Shown: positions 11,550-24,954, counted from the stretch's first letter. The stretch is DNA of 64,000 nt from Kryptolebias marmoratus (GCF_001649575.2 NC_051444.1:21990856-22054855); one strand, 5' to 3'. Numbers and translations are program-made. Notes: a model not told the origin generated them from the sequence alone.

Positions 11550-13559
11550 CATGACATAAACACAGACTTAAACATTATAGAGTCAAACGCACAAAGCAGC
11601 CCTTTACACATTCTCAGTGGTGTGGATGGTTCCTATAAGCAGTAGCTGCCTCATCATTCTCTGACAGTATCAACAAACACAAATCTGAGTGACCTTAACC
11701 TGCTTTTCATACTAGTAAACATTGAAACATACAAGGCGGGAACTTGTAGAGCACACCACATGTTTTTTGTTGTTGTTGTTTTGTTTTTCATGTTTGCAGA
11801 AACCAATAATTACTGCCTGCTTGTCTCATTTGGCCATTGCTACAAAGTTTTTTTTAAATCTCGTTTCAACATTAGACATGATTAGAGATAAATTCAGAAA
11901 CACAGCAGAGCATTTTCCACCCAGTGAGCATGAAATGTTTTGATTAATTGAACCTGATTGATGCATTTCATTTGTTCTTTCTTTTTCTAGACTCAAAAGC
12001 GTGTTAAAAAAGATCAGACCTATTATTTTGTTTTTTCAAATAAATCCTCAAACAGTTAAACAAAATAAAGACATGTGATGTCATTCTATTTTTAGGCCAA
12101 AATCCTTAATGGGGTTTGTGTGGGCTGTTCTCAGTCATGTTGTGTTTAAAGTTTGTTGCACTGCCCCCACCTGTCCAAAACCGGTCTCTCATTGCAGCTT
12201 CAGATACCTCATTTTTTTATGGCTTGTGTGAAATGCATGCTGGAGCCAGTTTTAGACAGCAGGCTCCACAGTAGTTTTTCCGTATAAATGTGTGTTTTAT
12301 GACTTTCCTATATGTAACAGGCACATTTAAATTTTGCTGTTCTTGTATTGATTGTATTGGTGTTCTTGTATTGTTCTTGTTTTGGACACAAACTATTGAC
12401 ATGAACTACATCGACACAGTCTGATCAAGTAAGGTATGACTCCCCATTTTGAGTTAGTAACATTTAATCTTCAGTCGCAGCGGTTGTGGAAACTGGAAAT
12501 GCACACACTCCGCTAGAGAGATTCTCCTCAAACTGCGCTGACAAGGTGAAACATGACTGTTTTTTTTTTCAATGTGGTAAGTAAATAAATTAATATATAC
12601 ACAGAAAACACACAGAACCATATAAGGTCACTTGCCAACATGTCAATGCTGCTGTCAGACAGAAATCTAATACCTTCAAAAACACAACTTTTCAATAAAT
12701 GAAAAAAATAAATCAACATGTCTGTTTTAAATTAAATAAACCTTCCTGACAAACTCTTCTAGATACTTTCTATATTCATTCATAAAAAGAAACCAGATAC
12801 ATTTGAAGGATGATCACTAGATGGGATTTATGCAAAAACCTGAAACTGATTCAAATGGATACATGTTTTTTTAAAAAGGCTGGTGTTCTCATACTGAAAT
12901 CGAAGCTTTACTAATGTAATAAAAAGATCTCTAATATACTTTTATAATAATAGGATCTCTCAAGAACTGTTATCTTAACACATAGTCATCACAAAAACGT
13001 ATTTAGAAACAGACTAGCAGTGTTCGCAGTCAGTTTTGGTGCGTAAAAAGTCTCGTAGAGTCTGAACTGATAGGAGTGAAGTATAGGAGTTATTGAACTT
13101 ACTGCATCCATCAGTCTTGAAATGTGAGCTGTAAGTCACATTACAACCTGTAGGGGCTGCTAGCACAGCTTCAGATATGGATTATAACAGAAGGCATGGA
13201 TCGAGTATACATTCTTAAAGACATTTCACTCATGTACAAGATTTTGTCATTAGTCAATTACACTGTGTGCTGTGTACGATGTAGAGTTTTTAACAGTCTG
13301 GCTGAGGTTTGGGATAAGTTTTGCATCATTTAACAAAAGCTCAAAACTAAATTTTGGAGTTTAAACATTAATAAAAACTTGGACAAACTCATTTTTGATA
13401 CATCTGTCCTCATGGTGTTCTGTAATGCCAGCATCCTGTTTGTCTGCAGTTACTGCTGTCTGGCTTCAGTATTTACGTGCGCTTGTTTCTTTATGCTGTC
13501 CTTTCACCACATGAAGACATCGTGCCACTGCACTCACCCACTCACCCGCCTCAAATATA
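11550..13559. other. Gene-free DNA, nothing recognised
   Basis: About 2 kb of AT-rich DNA. A short TTTTTG-type run lies near 11764-11790. The stretch GCACTGCCCCCACCTGTCC near 12159 is GC-rich but isolated. Open frames of 60-73 codons have no recognisable content. Confidence 0.45.
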
Positions 13560-14030
13560 GTACAGTAGAGGGGCGACAGAAGGACATGTGAGGCGATAGT
13601 CCCCTTTTTTCAGGACAGAAAAAGACCCCAATTGTGTCTGAGCACCCTCCTCTCCCTCGCCTCGCCTTGCCTCGCATGCCTCTGGAAGTGCAAAGAAAGG
13701 AGAGAAAGAAATTTAGAGAAAGGGAGAGGGAAGGAGGGAAGGCTGGTTCGCTGTGCAGCTGCTCCTGCGGAGGCCTTTGGATTACATCAGAGTGGCAGAG
13801 AAGAAAGGAACGGGAGCAGAGAGAGGAGAGGGGCACCCAAAGGAGAGGGGGCACCAAAAGGAGGGTGTGAGGCACACTCCACAAATCAGACCTCTTTTTT
13901 TCCTTCTTCTTTTTGCCATGCTCTCTTTTCCTGCTCCCTCACTCTCTGTATCTCTATCAAGGGTTGTAGTGGTGCAGCCCTCCACAGAGCGATCATTGTT
14001 ATCTGAGTGAGGAGGATGCACACACACGCG
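13560..14030. other. GC-rich purine/pyrimidine tract, possible regulatory or transcribed block
   Basis: Composition changes sharply. There is a CT-rich stretch with repeats of CTCGCC/TTGCC (13645-13675), then a long GA-rich run (13695-13745), a second GA-rich run with a repeated GGGGCACC(C)AAAGGAG word (13831-13863), and a CT-rich run (13888-13960). Open frames overlap on both strands (13632-14006 plus, 13534-13884 and 13782-14054 minus). All are low-complexity and mutually contradictory, so none is called. Candidates are a promoter-proximal or 5' UTR region, a conserved noncoding element, or simple-sequence DNA. Confidence 0.3.
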
Positions 14031-14206
14031 TGCACACACACAAGGAAGTAACAACTTACTTTTTTTTGTAATTTAAGTGACTATAGATTGTGTTCAGATT
14101 TTTTTTTCTGTCATTTTTTTAAAATGAAATGCACAAAAATGTCAAAGTAATATTGGACAAACACAAAACTGAGTATGTCACTGAGTATCGTTCTTTCAAA
14201 CATATA

Positions 14207-14278
<72 letters not shown>
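14207..14278. repeat. (AT)n(GT)n(AT)n compound microsatellite
   Basis: AT dinucleotides (14207-14240) pass into 15 GT units (14241-14270) and back into AT (14271-14278). Alternating purine-pyrimidine DNA of this kind can form Z-DNA or cruciforms. It is a typical polymorphic locus. Confidence 0.97.
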
Positions 14279-15453
14279 TCTTTTCATTTCGACACATGAG
14301 GAATAAAACTTGTATATTTAAAAAAAAGATACATTTTTCAACCCTGAAAAAAAGTTTTTTATAGTTCCCTGAACCTGAGCATTCTCAGCATCTTATTTGT
14401 GTCCTTTTGTCTCAGTTATCTCACATTTAACTTTAGTGTGGCACATACCTTTAGATTACTCCAGGAAAAGTTATTAATGTTCGCAAAGATTGCACTCTGC
14501 AGCTGCAACATTCATGAGAGCAAGAAAAGTGAACAAGAAATCTGTAAAATAAAAATAATAACCTGATGTGTTTTTATTTGTGTTTTAGAATATAACCACT
14601 GTGAAACAATTAACATTTCATTAGTTCAAATTCCTGTTTTGTTTTCCCAAAGTTTTCTCTTCTCTTCCCCCTAACTCACATTCAGCTAAACCTAGAAGCA
14701 TTTTTGCTTCATTCACTTAAAATCTGTTAATGTCACACATTTTTATAGGTTCTGGGCTGTGATAAGTTCACAGAGCTGAGCTTGTCCGTGCGATTATTGT
14801 CATTTTACCTCAAAAATCAAAGCACTGTGTTGTCTGAAAAAACAACTGCCTGCTATTTCTCACATTCCAAATAACTCAGCCCCATGTGTTGTTGACCTTG
14901 CTAATATTGTCAACCAGTTTAGCTTTCTCTTGGATCATAGAGCCTATCCTTTGTTTCGGGGGCCTTATAGTTGTGTTTAAATGTTTGCTTTATTGCTTCA
15001 TATCGTCAGTATTTGGAAGAAAAGGGACTTATACAGAGCTCAAAGACGCCATCCAATGGCAGACCTTATGTCCATGTAAAGGTTTATGACTACAGCGTCA
15101 TCAAATCCATTACAACACCAAAAAAGAGTCAATAGCACACTCAGCTATTTGGCATTAGCAGAGAAGATTTGGCAAACTGTTCATGGGCCCCATACTCAAC
15201 TCCGTTGCTCAACCCATGAATGCCTTTTCCTAACAAACCTGGCACCATTTAAGGGGAAATAACAGACTTATCAGTGGAGGAAGATTTATTGCCAAGAAGC
15301 ATTGTTGTAATGAAGCAATATTTGACCAAACATAAATTTTCTTACTCTTTGTGCTATATTTACACCAGTCAAAAAAAGTAATAATAATAAAAACAAATCA
15401 ATTTCAATTAAAAAAGTCAATTTTTACATCAGTCTTTAGAATTGAACCTAATT
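14279..15453. other. Gene-free DNA, nothing recognised
   Basis: About 1.2 kb of AT-rich sequence without recognisable repeats. The open frame 14886-15089 (67 codons) is hydrophobic at its start but has no family resemblance that I can name. Confidence 0.45.
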
Positions 15454-15615
15454 ACCTTCGCCAAGGAGATCATGTTTTCAGCAGTATTGGTTTGGTTGTT
15501 TATTCGTTAGGAAATTTGGGGGAAACAACTGATTAGGTTTTGGTTGTAATCCAGATTGAATTATTTAACGACACTGTGGCCTTGGCGGAGGTTACCGCTC
15601 TCCAAGTGCTTCTGG
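15454..15615 (+). mobile_element. Short element with ACCTCCGCCAAGG-type inverted ends
   Basis: The left end reads ACCTTCGCCAAGG(AGATCATGTTTTCA). At 15580-15592 the sequence is CCTTGGCGGAGGT, whose reverse complement matches the left end at 12 of 13 bases. It is followed by TACCGCTCTCCAAGTGCTTC. I know this arrangement (ACCTCCGCCAAGGAGGTTATGTTTTC...CCTTGGCGGAGGTATGCGCTCTC..GAGTGC) as a repeat widespread in fish and other animals. Full copies are longer, so this one is internally deleted. The family's formal name is not certain to me. Confidence 0.75.
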
Positions 15616-16163
15616 TTCTCTGGCATCTTCAGTGTTTTTAAAATCATTGATTTTAATTTAGATTAAACAGATGTTCCCATGCAGTCCTGATTACTGATCA
15701 ACAAAATAAAAACAAATGTAGTAGCATAAATATGGTGGACCTTAACATTTTTATTTGTGCCAACACACTATTCCGTCAGTAACTTGCAAACTGGACCGTG
15801 ATATTTGGCATGTTCGTTGTGTTGACCGGGATCCAACAAGTTATGACATGAATTCTTTACTGAATGGATCTTTTTCAAAAACTCTGCAAGAGGTGCCTGC
15901 ATTTTCAAAAAGGGACGCTGGGAAGTGATAAATAATGATAAAAATACAAATCAAAACACACTAACATGAATGATGTTTGATTCCTTTGCCATGTGGTCTG
16001 TCTGTCCTTACAGGGAGAAATGAACTTGCTGTCAAAACATCTTCAGGTCAGCTCACACAGAATGATGAGGAGCTCAAGTATAACTGAAGAAACCTGTAAA
16101 ACGTTGAATTAAATGATGAAATATTGTTTGAATTAAATATTTATTTAATTAAAAACTGTTGCA

Positions 16164-16500
16164 GGGGGCTGCAGTAGCTCGGTGGTCAGTGATAGGGTCC
16201 TTAGGCTGCAGGTTTGAGCCCAGGCTCCGTCAGGAAGGGCATCCGGCGTAAAACAATTGCAAAATCTTTTGTGCAAGTTTGCTTGCTGTAGCGATGCCTG
16301 GACTAGGGAGTATTATCCTAAACCAGTGTTTATCCCAAAGTCCTGCTTTTATATAAAAACAGGAAAACATGACATCATTTCACATGATAATAAAAATATA
16401 GGTTAGCTGATCTTCTTCTGTGAACTGTCATCTTCTTTTTCTTCACCACTACTTCTGATGTACTTCAAGCATCCGAAGGGGTCACAATAAAGAAGAAACA
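16164..16500 (+). repeat. tRNA-headed SINE-like repeat
   Basis: GGGGCTGCAGTAGCTCGGTG GTCAG serves as an A-box-like head, and GGTTTGAGCCC (16212-16222) is a good box B of the tRNA promoter. The fish SINE word AGGAAGGGCATCCGGCGTAA AA follows. The 3' part ends in CATCCGAAGGGGTCAC plus an AATAAAGAAGAAA-type A-rich tail. Such elements are transcribed by RNA polymerase III and copied by a partner LINE. The copy is diverged in the middle, and a target-site duplication was not found. Confidence 0.7.
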
Positions 16501-17777
16501 TTTAAAAGGACACCAGAGCGCCTGCTAAAATTCAAATGTACAAAGCTTGTTGGCATGCTGCTTAAACGTCTTGTTAAATACTTCTAGAGTTTTGATGTCA
16601 GCTGATGGACATCAAACATTAAAGGTCACACAAATCCAGTGAAAACAGCAAATGAGCAAACTACTATTAAAGTCCCTATTCCCCTCTGCAGCAACTAGTG
16701 TATAATGACATGCTGAGTTTATCTGGGTCCTTTTACATAATACTTTCAATTTCTTTAAAACTTTTGCACATTTTATTACATGATTTGAATATTCTGCCAC
16801 ACTAACTCACTCGTTCTCTACAAGATGATTTGTTGATGCTCTCTGTATAACTAGATTTATTATCATAACTTAAAGGCAGTCACAAATCACCCTCTGAGCT
16901 CACGTTCACCACTACTGTTCTGTTGTTTTTGGTGCTCCAGTGAAGAGCCAAGAACAAGTGTGATTGTTCCTTTCTGTGTCTTTATTCTCACACAGAGGAG
17001 AAGTGAATTTGGATTGTTTCCACTCTTGTACGCAGGGAAGGGGGTGTGACTCAACATTTAGGCACTTTATTCTGATTGGGGACGGTGTGACATTTTTATG
17101 AGTGGGGGGGCACAAAGAAACAGAAAAGCATTGCTTTCAAGGGGGACTTCTCCACTGAAATTTGACCTCTGTCATCCTTTTTGTTGTCCAAACACTGATC
17201 TGAGAATAGTGTTTTGGGTTTTATATGTGTTTGTACTGACTTCAGTATCAGTTTAGCCAAAGTCCTAGTGACTTGTTGTTGCATAGTTCATGTTTTATTA
17301 TTGTGTGCAAATTATTGCAATGACAAACAACTATTGAACATACAGTATGTTGCTGCTTTCATTGACAAATGAGGAAAAGCTGCCAATAAAAAGTTGGATT
17401 TTCTAATCAATATATGGAAAAACAATAGTGGAAGAGCTTCATTAGCTCATTTTTTTCCTATGTCAACTATATATAACTGCTGATGAGAAGCAAATATAGC
17501 AAAATAAAGAGGATAAAATGACTTTCAAGTTCTGAGATAAAGTGAAGGAAGCAAGAGTAGAAGTTGGAGTCGGTGGAAATAAAGGAAAGGCAGTTCTTCT
17601 TACTGATGAAACCATTTGGATGATGCCAAATGAAGTGACAAAGTGATTAGATGTAACATGCTAACACTAAAAGGCTTTTGCTGTATATTTAAAGAAGCAC
17701 GTCAGTCTCACCAGGTTTTGAAGTTGAATGACATTAAAGGTAAAACACCAATGGATCTATGCATTAAAAATTGATAT
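16501..17777. other. Gene-free DNA, nothing recognised
   Basis: AT-rich sequence with small open frames only (60-67 codons). A G run and TATATATAA-like words are present. No repeat body was identified. Confidence 0.45.
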
Positions 17778-17960
17778 TTATGGTTCAGGAGGAACAGCAG
17801 TCTGCCAGCTGTGAGGTTGTTGGTTCAATTCCACTTTCCCCCGCCTCATGTCTTCAACACACTAAACACCATGTCTTACATTTGTATTCTTTGCCTACAT
17901 AAATGTCAACTTTGCTTGTGGGGTAGCAAAAATTTCTGAACATAGTAAATGAGTCATGGC
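17778..17960 (+). repeat. Diverged tRNA-headed SINE-like fragment
   Basis: TTATGGTTCAGGAGGAACAG recalls a tRNA-like head. GAGGTTGTTGGTTCAATTCC (ending about 17832) is a near-consensus box B. CCCGCCTCATGTCTTCAACA C follows where fish SINEs carry the 'gtgtcttgggcaagacactt' part, but the match is weak. No tail was recognised. Confidence 0.45.
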
Positions 17961-18159
17961 CTTGATTAAATAAAATCTGCCTAAGCATTTCCCCTGTAGT
18001 TTCAAGCTTAATGCTAATTTGCAACAAAGCCACCCGATAGGTTTGTATTAACTGATCAGAGGCAGATTGAGGGTTCAGCTGATGCCCCTCTGACCTATGC
18101 AGCTACTGAAGTTCTTGCAGAAGCAAACTGGTGTGTAAGTGTGAAGTGGGAGGTGTAAA

Positions 18160-18720
18160 GTGGAACACCCTGATCATACCAACAACGTGGCCGTCACCCT
18201 GCTGAGTCTCAAATGCCCACTTGTTATGTCTAAGCACACAGAAGGGATTTTTGGACCAAACACCTATAAGGACTCTCAGAGGTTTATAAGGACTTTTAGT
18301 CCCACTATGAGCAGTTATAAGGACCTATGTGTTTGCTTTCGCACCGCCATGAGAAAGCTGAGATTGTGCAGTACTCAGCTGACAGTGCTGACAACCACGT
18401 CTCTTATGCATGTGACATTCAATAACAACAACAATGGAGTTAAGAACTGCATGTTGTGGGTCATTGATTTAATGTGTAAAGCAGAGTTTGAAAGAGTGCT
18501 ACAAACCTTCAGAAGAAAGAGTTATAAGAACCAAAGATTATTACAAGAGATCAGTCTACTTGTGCTGCAAGCAACATTAACAGTGCGAGTGCTGAAAGAA
18601 CATTCAATTTGCTCAGCCAATCAACGTACATTTACAGCTAAGACCTCTCCCTTGTGTCCCTCAAGAGTTCGTTCTGTGCCCAAAAAGCACCTACCCTGAA
18701 GCAGGAACTAAAAAAGGCCA
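18160..18720 (+). pseudogene. Possible hAT-transposase C-terminal relic under a 179-codon open frame
   Basis: The longest open frame of the window (18160-18699, 179 codons) has no recognisable fold in its own frame. In another frame near 18574-18615 the sequence reads NINSASAERTFNLL, which resembles the conserved hAT dimerisation motif (SASSERxFS-type) at the C-terminus of hAT transposases. The neighbourhood also contains the word TATAAGGAC three times (18265, 18285, 18316) and once more at 19371. A broken hAT element is plausible, but only one short motif supports it and chance cannot be excluded. I do not call the 179-codon frame a real gene. Confidence 0.35.
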
Positions 18721-21700
18721 GGTAGATATAGACCTCATTCATAAAACAGTTTTGCAAAATGGCTGCAAAGGCCAGTTTGTCTTGAAGCTGCCTCTGAGCG
18801 TTTGTAAATCAATCAAGTGACCACATCAGAAGTAAGCTTTCAGAAATTAAGAAAATAGGGGTGGAGTGGAACTCGGCTGCACTTAAACTGAGAACTATGC
18901 ATTAAATGTGTGACAGATGTCTGACATCCTCACATCATTTTCAAAACAGGATAAATCAACTCAGTTTACTTATCCTCTTTATGGTTAGCCAAATTCTTTA
19001 ACTAAAGGCAAAGTGGCTGTGCGTCATGTTCAGTCTTCTCCTCAGTAAAGAATATGTTTATTGTTGTTTAATCTTTTAAATTCCACGGCCGGGTGGTCGC
19101 ACAGATTGTATTTCTTTTCTACATCACATCCTGGAGTCGTAACCCAGCTTACCTTTTTCAAGTAACAACTGTTACGGCTCTGTTACTACCTCGTTTGGCA
19201 GCTCAAAAGCTTCAACCCCTACATGCTGCCTTGGTCCATTCAGAAACTGCACTGAGATGGCCAGAAAGCATCTCAGTCGGGGCTTGAAGGGATTTTTTTT
19301 AAAGTGCCTTATATGGACTATAAACAGCCACAGTACTGCCAGCGAGAAAACAAATAAACAGCGAAGCGGTTATAAGGACTGAGAAGTGGTCTCCCGTGGT
19401 CCAGTAGCAGCTAGTGATTTGTTGTTGTCCCACACCTGTTCACCCAGCATCTAATCATGAACACATTTTAGAAACCAATGTGCTAGTGATGTTTGAAATG
19501 GGCAAATAACTCTCAGTGTTTCATGATGCTATTTCAGCTCATTCCACTGGGAGGGGATACAAAATAGCACCAGGGAAAAAAATAACAACATAAAATTTAT
19601 CCCTATTCCAAAAAAAAAAAAGTTATGTTTAGAAAGTCCTACTATGCAATAGAAAATGGCAATAATGTAGCCATCCCAGTTGTTTTGAATAAACAAGTTT
19701 TTTATTTGTTTATTAATATTTTATCTCTAAAGAATATACACTTATTACATTTAAAAACTGGCAGCATTTAAGAATGTATTATATGTTCTGAAAAAAACCC
19801 TGCATTTTGTGTTGGACCAACAGGTATGGATGAGGAGATGTCTTTGGAATGTGGTAGACAGATGTCACCATAAAGGCCTGAGCCCCAGAGGAGGAGGCAA
19901 CAACAGAGGGGGAGGAGGTATAAGAGGGGGCAGTGAATTGCCTGGGCTCTTTGAAAGTGAATTTCTTTCCCTGCAGCTAGAGATTAGTTGGCCCTTCAAA
20001 GTTAATGGCTGCTACAAATGGCCAAAGATAAAACCTGGAGCACAGAGAGGAAAGGAGTGGAGAGTTTAGCTAAAAAAAACCATGCTGCTGATACTGTCAT
20101 TTTCACTTAGACTCTCCTTTACTCCAGATTTTACCATTTCAGTTTATTTTTTGTAGCTCTTCTGCAATTCAACAATCAGAAATCACAAGTACAAACTTGG
20201 ATTAAAATAATACGCTTCATGAAAATGCAGCTGAACTTGCTTTCTTCTTTCTTGAAAACTTGAGAGAACTTTGAGAATCTACGCCAACCCAAGTCGTGGT
20301 ATATCATATATATAAACTGCTATTCTTGGCGTTATTATTGAAACAATAATTGATATATTAATTGATATATTATTATCAACAGCAACACAATACACAAAGG
20401 TCAATAAACAAAGATGTGATAAAAAAAACTAAGAAGAAGAAATAGGCATGCTATGTAGCTTCAATGTTATGCAAACACAGGTGATAAGTTCAACAGAAAA
20501 ACCCAAAAGGATTATAAATGGAATGAATTTACATGGTGAAGATGTTGAGAAGAGACTTGTGTCCAGCATCTATCCATTGTTTTAGATGTTTTCTCATGTT
20601 GTAATATGAATTTATGTTGCTTTTAGCCAGCTCCCTACTTACCCAGCTTGTTTTATTAGTAATGCCAGGATATATCGGAGACAAAAAGAAGGACCAAGCT
20701 AATGTTGATCAAGATTAAAGATGTGAAAAACATAGTTGTGAAGAGCAGCGTGCCCATATTGCCACACACCGAAATTTCTCCCACCTTTTCCATTGACCCC
20801 CCCAGTATCCCCAGTCTTCCCCAGCATGTCCTGTAGAATGCCCACATGTTGCCCACTGGCCCATGCAGCAGGCATGCTGGGCATGTGAAGACCTTTCTTT
20901 TTAACACAAGCCAATCTTTTGGAGCGTGTGGGTAGCCCCCTCAAAGTTTGTTGCCCACAACCAGCAGGAAATGCAAGGTATCCAAAAATAAGAGGCCAAA
21001 GTGGGTTGACTGAAGGCTGGCCACTCAATACAGTTTCTATTGAACCAAGAAAGCAAGGACTCTGGAGCAGAGACTAAAAGAAGGATTCAGTAAACGTAGT
21101 TACCGTACGGGAAATAATCATTTAATTCCCTGATTATTTTGTTAATTTGTTAGCTTCCAAAAAACAAAAAAGATCAGTCAAAAAACAGAATAAGAAATAA
21201 AAGTCCAGAAAAAAAATAAATAAATAAAACACTGATTTGCAAATCACTGAGGAAAAAATGTATTTGAATCCCCGACAACCAAGACACAAATCTGGCTCCC
21301 ACAGATTAGTTATGTTAGCACATTGTTTTTGTGAGGATTCTTTTAAAAATAAGACTCAAAAATAAATAAAATAAAATTGAATCAAGCCAATTAGCATTTG
21401 GCATTTGTTATTTTTTCCTGTAGTGGTAGTGCCAGACCCATACTGAACCATGACCCAAAAACTGAGGTACATACCAACTGTGATTACGTGCACTGTTACA
21501 CCACTTATTGTGTGCGAATTGCTGTCACCTGGCAATTTTTTTTAGCTTTCTGAGAATCTTTAACAGTGTTTTGTTAGTCTTGAACCACTAATGGTGACAT
21601 TTCAGGTCATCTGGGAAGTCAGGCCTGTTAAGGAGATCTGTAAAACTAATGTTCATCAATGGGACCACCTTGAAAGTTAGGGCCCCTACAGGTCTTACTT

Positions 21701-24486
21701 AGACCTGCAATGACCATTATTCTCAGTTCCACTAGTCTAATGCAGACAGGTTGAGGAATGACATTAACTTGACCCAGTGAGAGGTCCCAGCAAGGTTTAT
21801 ATGCAGGAGTTTATAGGACAGCGTCTACTCAGCTTTTCTTTGAGAACAGGCCGTGGAAACAGTCTCGTCTGAGGAATGCATTCTCAGCCGCTTCTATTGC
21901 CCTCATTTACAGCCTGTGACACAGTTGGTTCACAAGCTGTTTTTTCGTTCATTTGTCAAGAGAATTTGAAGCCAACTTTTAAAAGAAAATCAGTTTATAT
22001 TTCCCGGTTTGGTTCAAATAAACAAAGTGGTACTGGGTCATACTTAAGTACTTATAAAAGAAAATTTGTAGCTGGGGCAAATATATATATATATAAAAAA
22101 ACAGAAATATGTTTTCTTGCCAAATAATATTTGCAACCTGATCATTTGTTTATGTATTGAGTAGAGTTTTATTTATTTATTTATTTGATCAGTCATGTTA
22201 GTAAAAATGGCACCAAAATTGCATTTCCATTTCACTGAATATACATTCTGTTTTCAGAAAAAAAAGAAAGAAAGAAGGAAAAAGGAGAATAGTCACCTGT
22301 AAAAATGCTTAGCATAGTTTAGGAAAACCTTTTTTTAATCTATTTTTCCTTTTTCTCTAAAACTTTTATGTTAAAAACTTGACAACTAAAAGGTTTTAAG
22401 TGCTCTTAATTTTAAACTGGCAAACATAAATAATGTTTTATTTGTCCTTAAGATTGTTGGAACATTTAAATATAAATTAGTTATCTTTCTTTTTGGTTAT
22501 GAAGTTTTGAGTTTGACGTAGATACAGACAATGCCAATTCACTAAAAATCAATGAATTCTTATATTTTACAGACATATATTTATTTTCTGTTTGCTTTTT
22601 CTGCTAATCATCTGCTTTCTTCTAATTCTCTTCTGGTACTGATGCCGAGAATCACTCTTTTTATGCTGTTTGGGAGAACTCAGTTGAACAAAATATTATG
22701 TTAAAGACAGCAAAATATAGACGGTGCTAATTGGGTGATACTAGATATAATAGTGCAGAGTGATATCATCATCTGATGTGGTGAGTTGTCATCACAGTGC
22801 TGTGAGTTTCAATTGCAGTGGAGACATCTTGCAGTGTAAACTAACAAGCAACTAATAAAATGTGATCACCTGCAGAATTCAGTCTCCTTAGACTGAAGCA
22901 TCACACAGAAAACAATCAACTGTTCCTTATCACAAATATGACGTCAGCCAAACTTTGGTGTTTTTGAAAGTTGTCTGGGTAGAAAGCCTCTCTACACAGA
23001 TTGAGCAACAACTATGGCGGTGTAGTGGATGGTCAGAATTTGCCATTATTTCTAATTACAGCCTGGGGAGTGTGATCTGGGCAAGCGTGCTGCCAGCAAA
23101 ATTTTGTCAACTGAAGAAAGCTCCAGCAGCGGGTGCTTGATGAACCGGCTGGAGCCCAACAGTCAGGTGTAGTTCTACCACCTCCACTGATTAGGCTGCA
23201 GTGAATAAATGAGTACCGACTGCATTCAATCTCTTCTGTGCAGTGAGATCCGCAACCAGACATCCATTCTCACATTCGCATATCTGAGCCTTGGATGGGC
23301 CAGCCTACTTATTCTGGGTTTTTTTTTCACAATGTAGTGCAAAGTTCTGCAGTGCTTTATTCCTAAACAAGCATTTTTCTGGCGTCTTTTTATTCCACAA
23401 TGTAGCGTGGGGGTCATGGTGGGCTATAGTGAAGGCTCACAGTGTGGTGCTATTTAGAACCACATCTGTCTGCAGACTGCATTAACATCCCTGAATGCAT
23501 GGCAAGCTTAGAGCAACACCCACACTAATGAATTAAGCCAGGCGGCTTTCGTTTTGGCACATTGTTTTACAGAAGCAGTTCTGCTAGTTTTGGTGAGTTT
23601 ACAGTGATGAAAAGTTTGTATTCAGTCAAATGCATGTGGGTGTGTAACACAATGTCACGCTCCCGGCGGCATCTAAAATCTTTCCAAAATCCTCATTTCC
23701 ACACACGGGAGAAGCACAGCGCTACTAGATCATGGCCTTTCTAACATTAGCAGTGAAGTTGCACACCACAAGGTTCACCTCAGATTCTGGCATGTAACCC
23801 TGGAATTCTTTATTCTTTTAGGCTCCAGAGTCGAACAGAAGAAAACATTTTCAGATGTTTGCATTTAGTGAATGTGTAATTATAGTATATTGTGTCTGGC
23901 AGCTTCAGCAGTAGGCGCCTGTCCACTCGCATTAAGATGACTTAATTGCGTGAACATCTCAAGACAAAAATGGCCTGATTTTGGCTTGGGGGTGTGGTGA
24001 ATGTGTGGATGCGTGTGTTGATGTGTGTATGTGTGCAAGAGAGACAGTCACTATAGACCAATTTCTAGAGACTTGGCTACTCATAGTTGCCGGTTTTTGT
24101 GCAAACAAATTTATTTCTCATTTCTTTGATATAAAAATGTGTACCAAAGGCACAGATTATAGACTCAACATTAAGGCTGCATTGTCTGTGTGTACGCACT
24201 TGAATTGTGTGCATGGGTGTTATGTGAGCTAGCTGGGAGGTTCAAGCAGGCAGCTATTGGCATGGTACATGATCCCTGGTGAATTGACGCCTTATCAAAG
24301 ACAAGCTGGAGGATTTATGTGTTGAGTTCCTCCCTCCACTGAAAGCGACCTTGTCCCTCCCTGTTCCTCTACACTCCTCCATTCAGCCTTCAAAATGCCT
24401 CTATGTAGTGCAACCTTTGTAGGAAAATGGATAATGAATGCATGTGCACACACAAACCGACATGCACCTTGCACTGAACATGAGAG

Positions 24487-24490
<4 letters not shown>
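18721..24490. other. Long gene-free stretch with a few low-complexity patches
   Basis: About 5.8 kb. Low-complexity spots: an A run at 19609-19621, an ATTGATATATT direct repeat near 20349-20375, A-rich tracts near 21200-21240, TA near 22080-22096, and TTTA repeats near 22168-22188. Minus-strand open frames at 20656-20907 and 20699-21028 (109 codons) overlap in different frames over a GC-richer patch and have no domain that I know. The block 19800-20060 is listed separately. Confidence 0.4.
19800..20060. promoter_or_regulatory. Candidate regulatory block (GC-richer, non-repetitive)
   Basis: A repeat-free patch stands out from AT-rich flanks. It holds a TEAD-like GGAATG (19847 region), a purine-rich AGAGGAGGAGG stretch, and a TCF/LEF-like CTTTGAA. 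It also holds TTCAAAG and TTAATGG words close together (19949-20006). Motif clustering of short words is weak evidence and conservation cannot be assessed here. Confidence 0.2.
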
Positions 24491-24653
<163 letters not shown>

Positions 24654-24954
24654 AAATAAATAAAAGACTATAATAAATAAATATAGTGTATAGTGTTCTT
24701 TGTTAAGAAATGTGTTTTATCTGGCGGTTTATCTGTTTTAAGTCTGTTGCTTGGCTGAAAACATTGGATTAAGATATGCACATTTAACTGATGTCATGAA
24801 GCCCAATTATTAATGCAGTGGTGATGAGTTTTGATGTTTAAGTTTTGGTGTAGGTAAAAAAGTAATAAGGACTAGAGATCAGAAATCCTTCTTTGAATTT
24901 GTACTCTGAGAATTTCCGTATAAAAGATCATCCAGATCGCTGAATTAGCACAAT

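Noticed and set aside
13534..14054. Six overlapping open frames of 78-124 codons
   Set aside because: The GA/CT-rich composition removes stop codons on both strands; the peptides are low-complexity.
20656..21028. Two overlapping minus-strand open frames (83 and 109 codons)
   Set aside because: They lie in different frames over the same GC-richer patch and neither has a domain or splice context that supports a gene.
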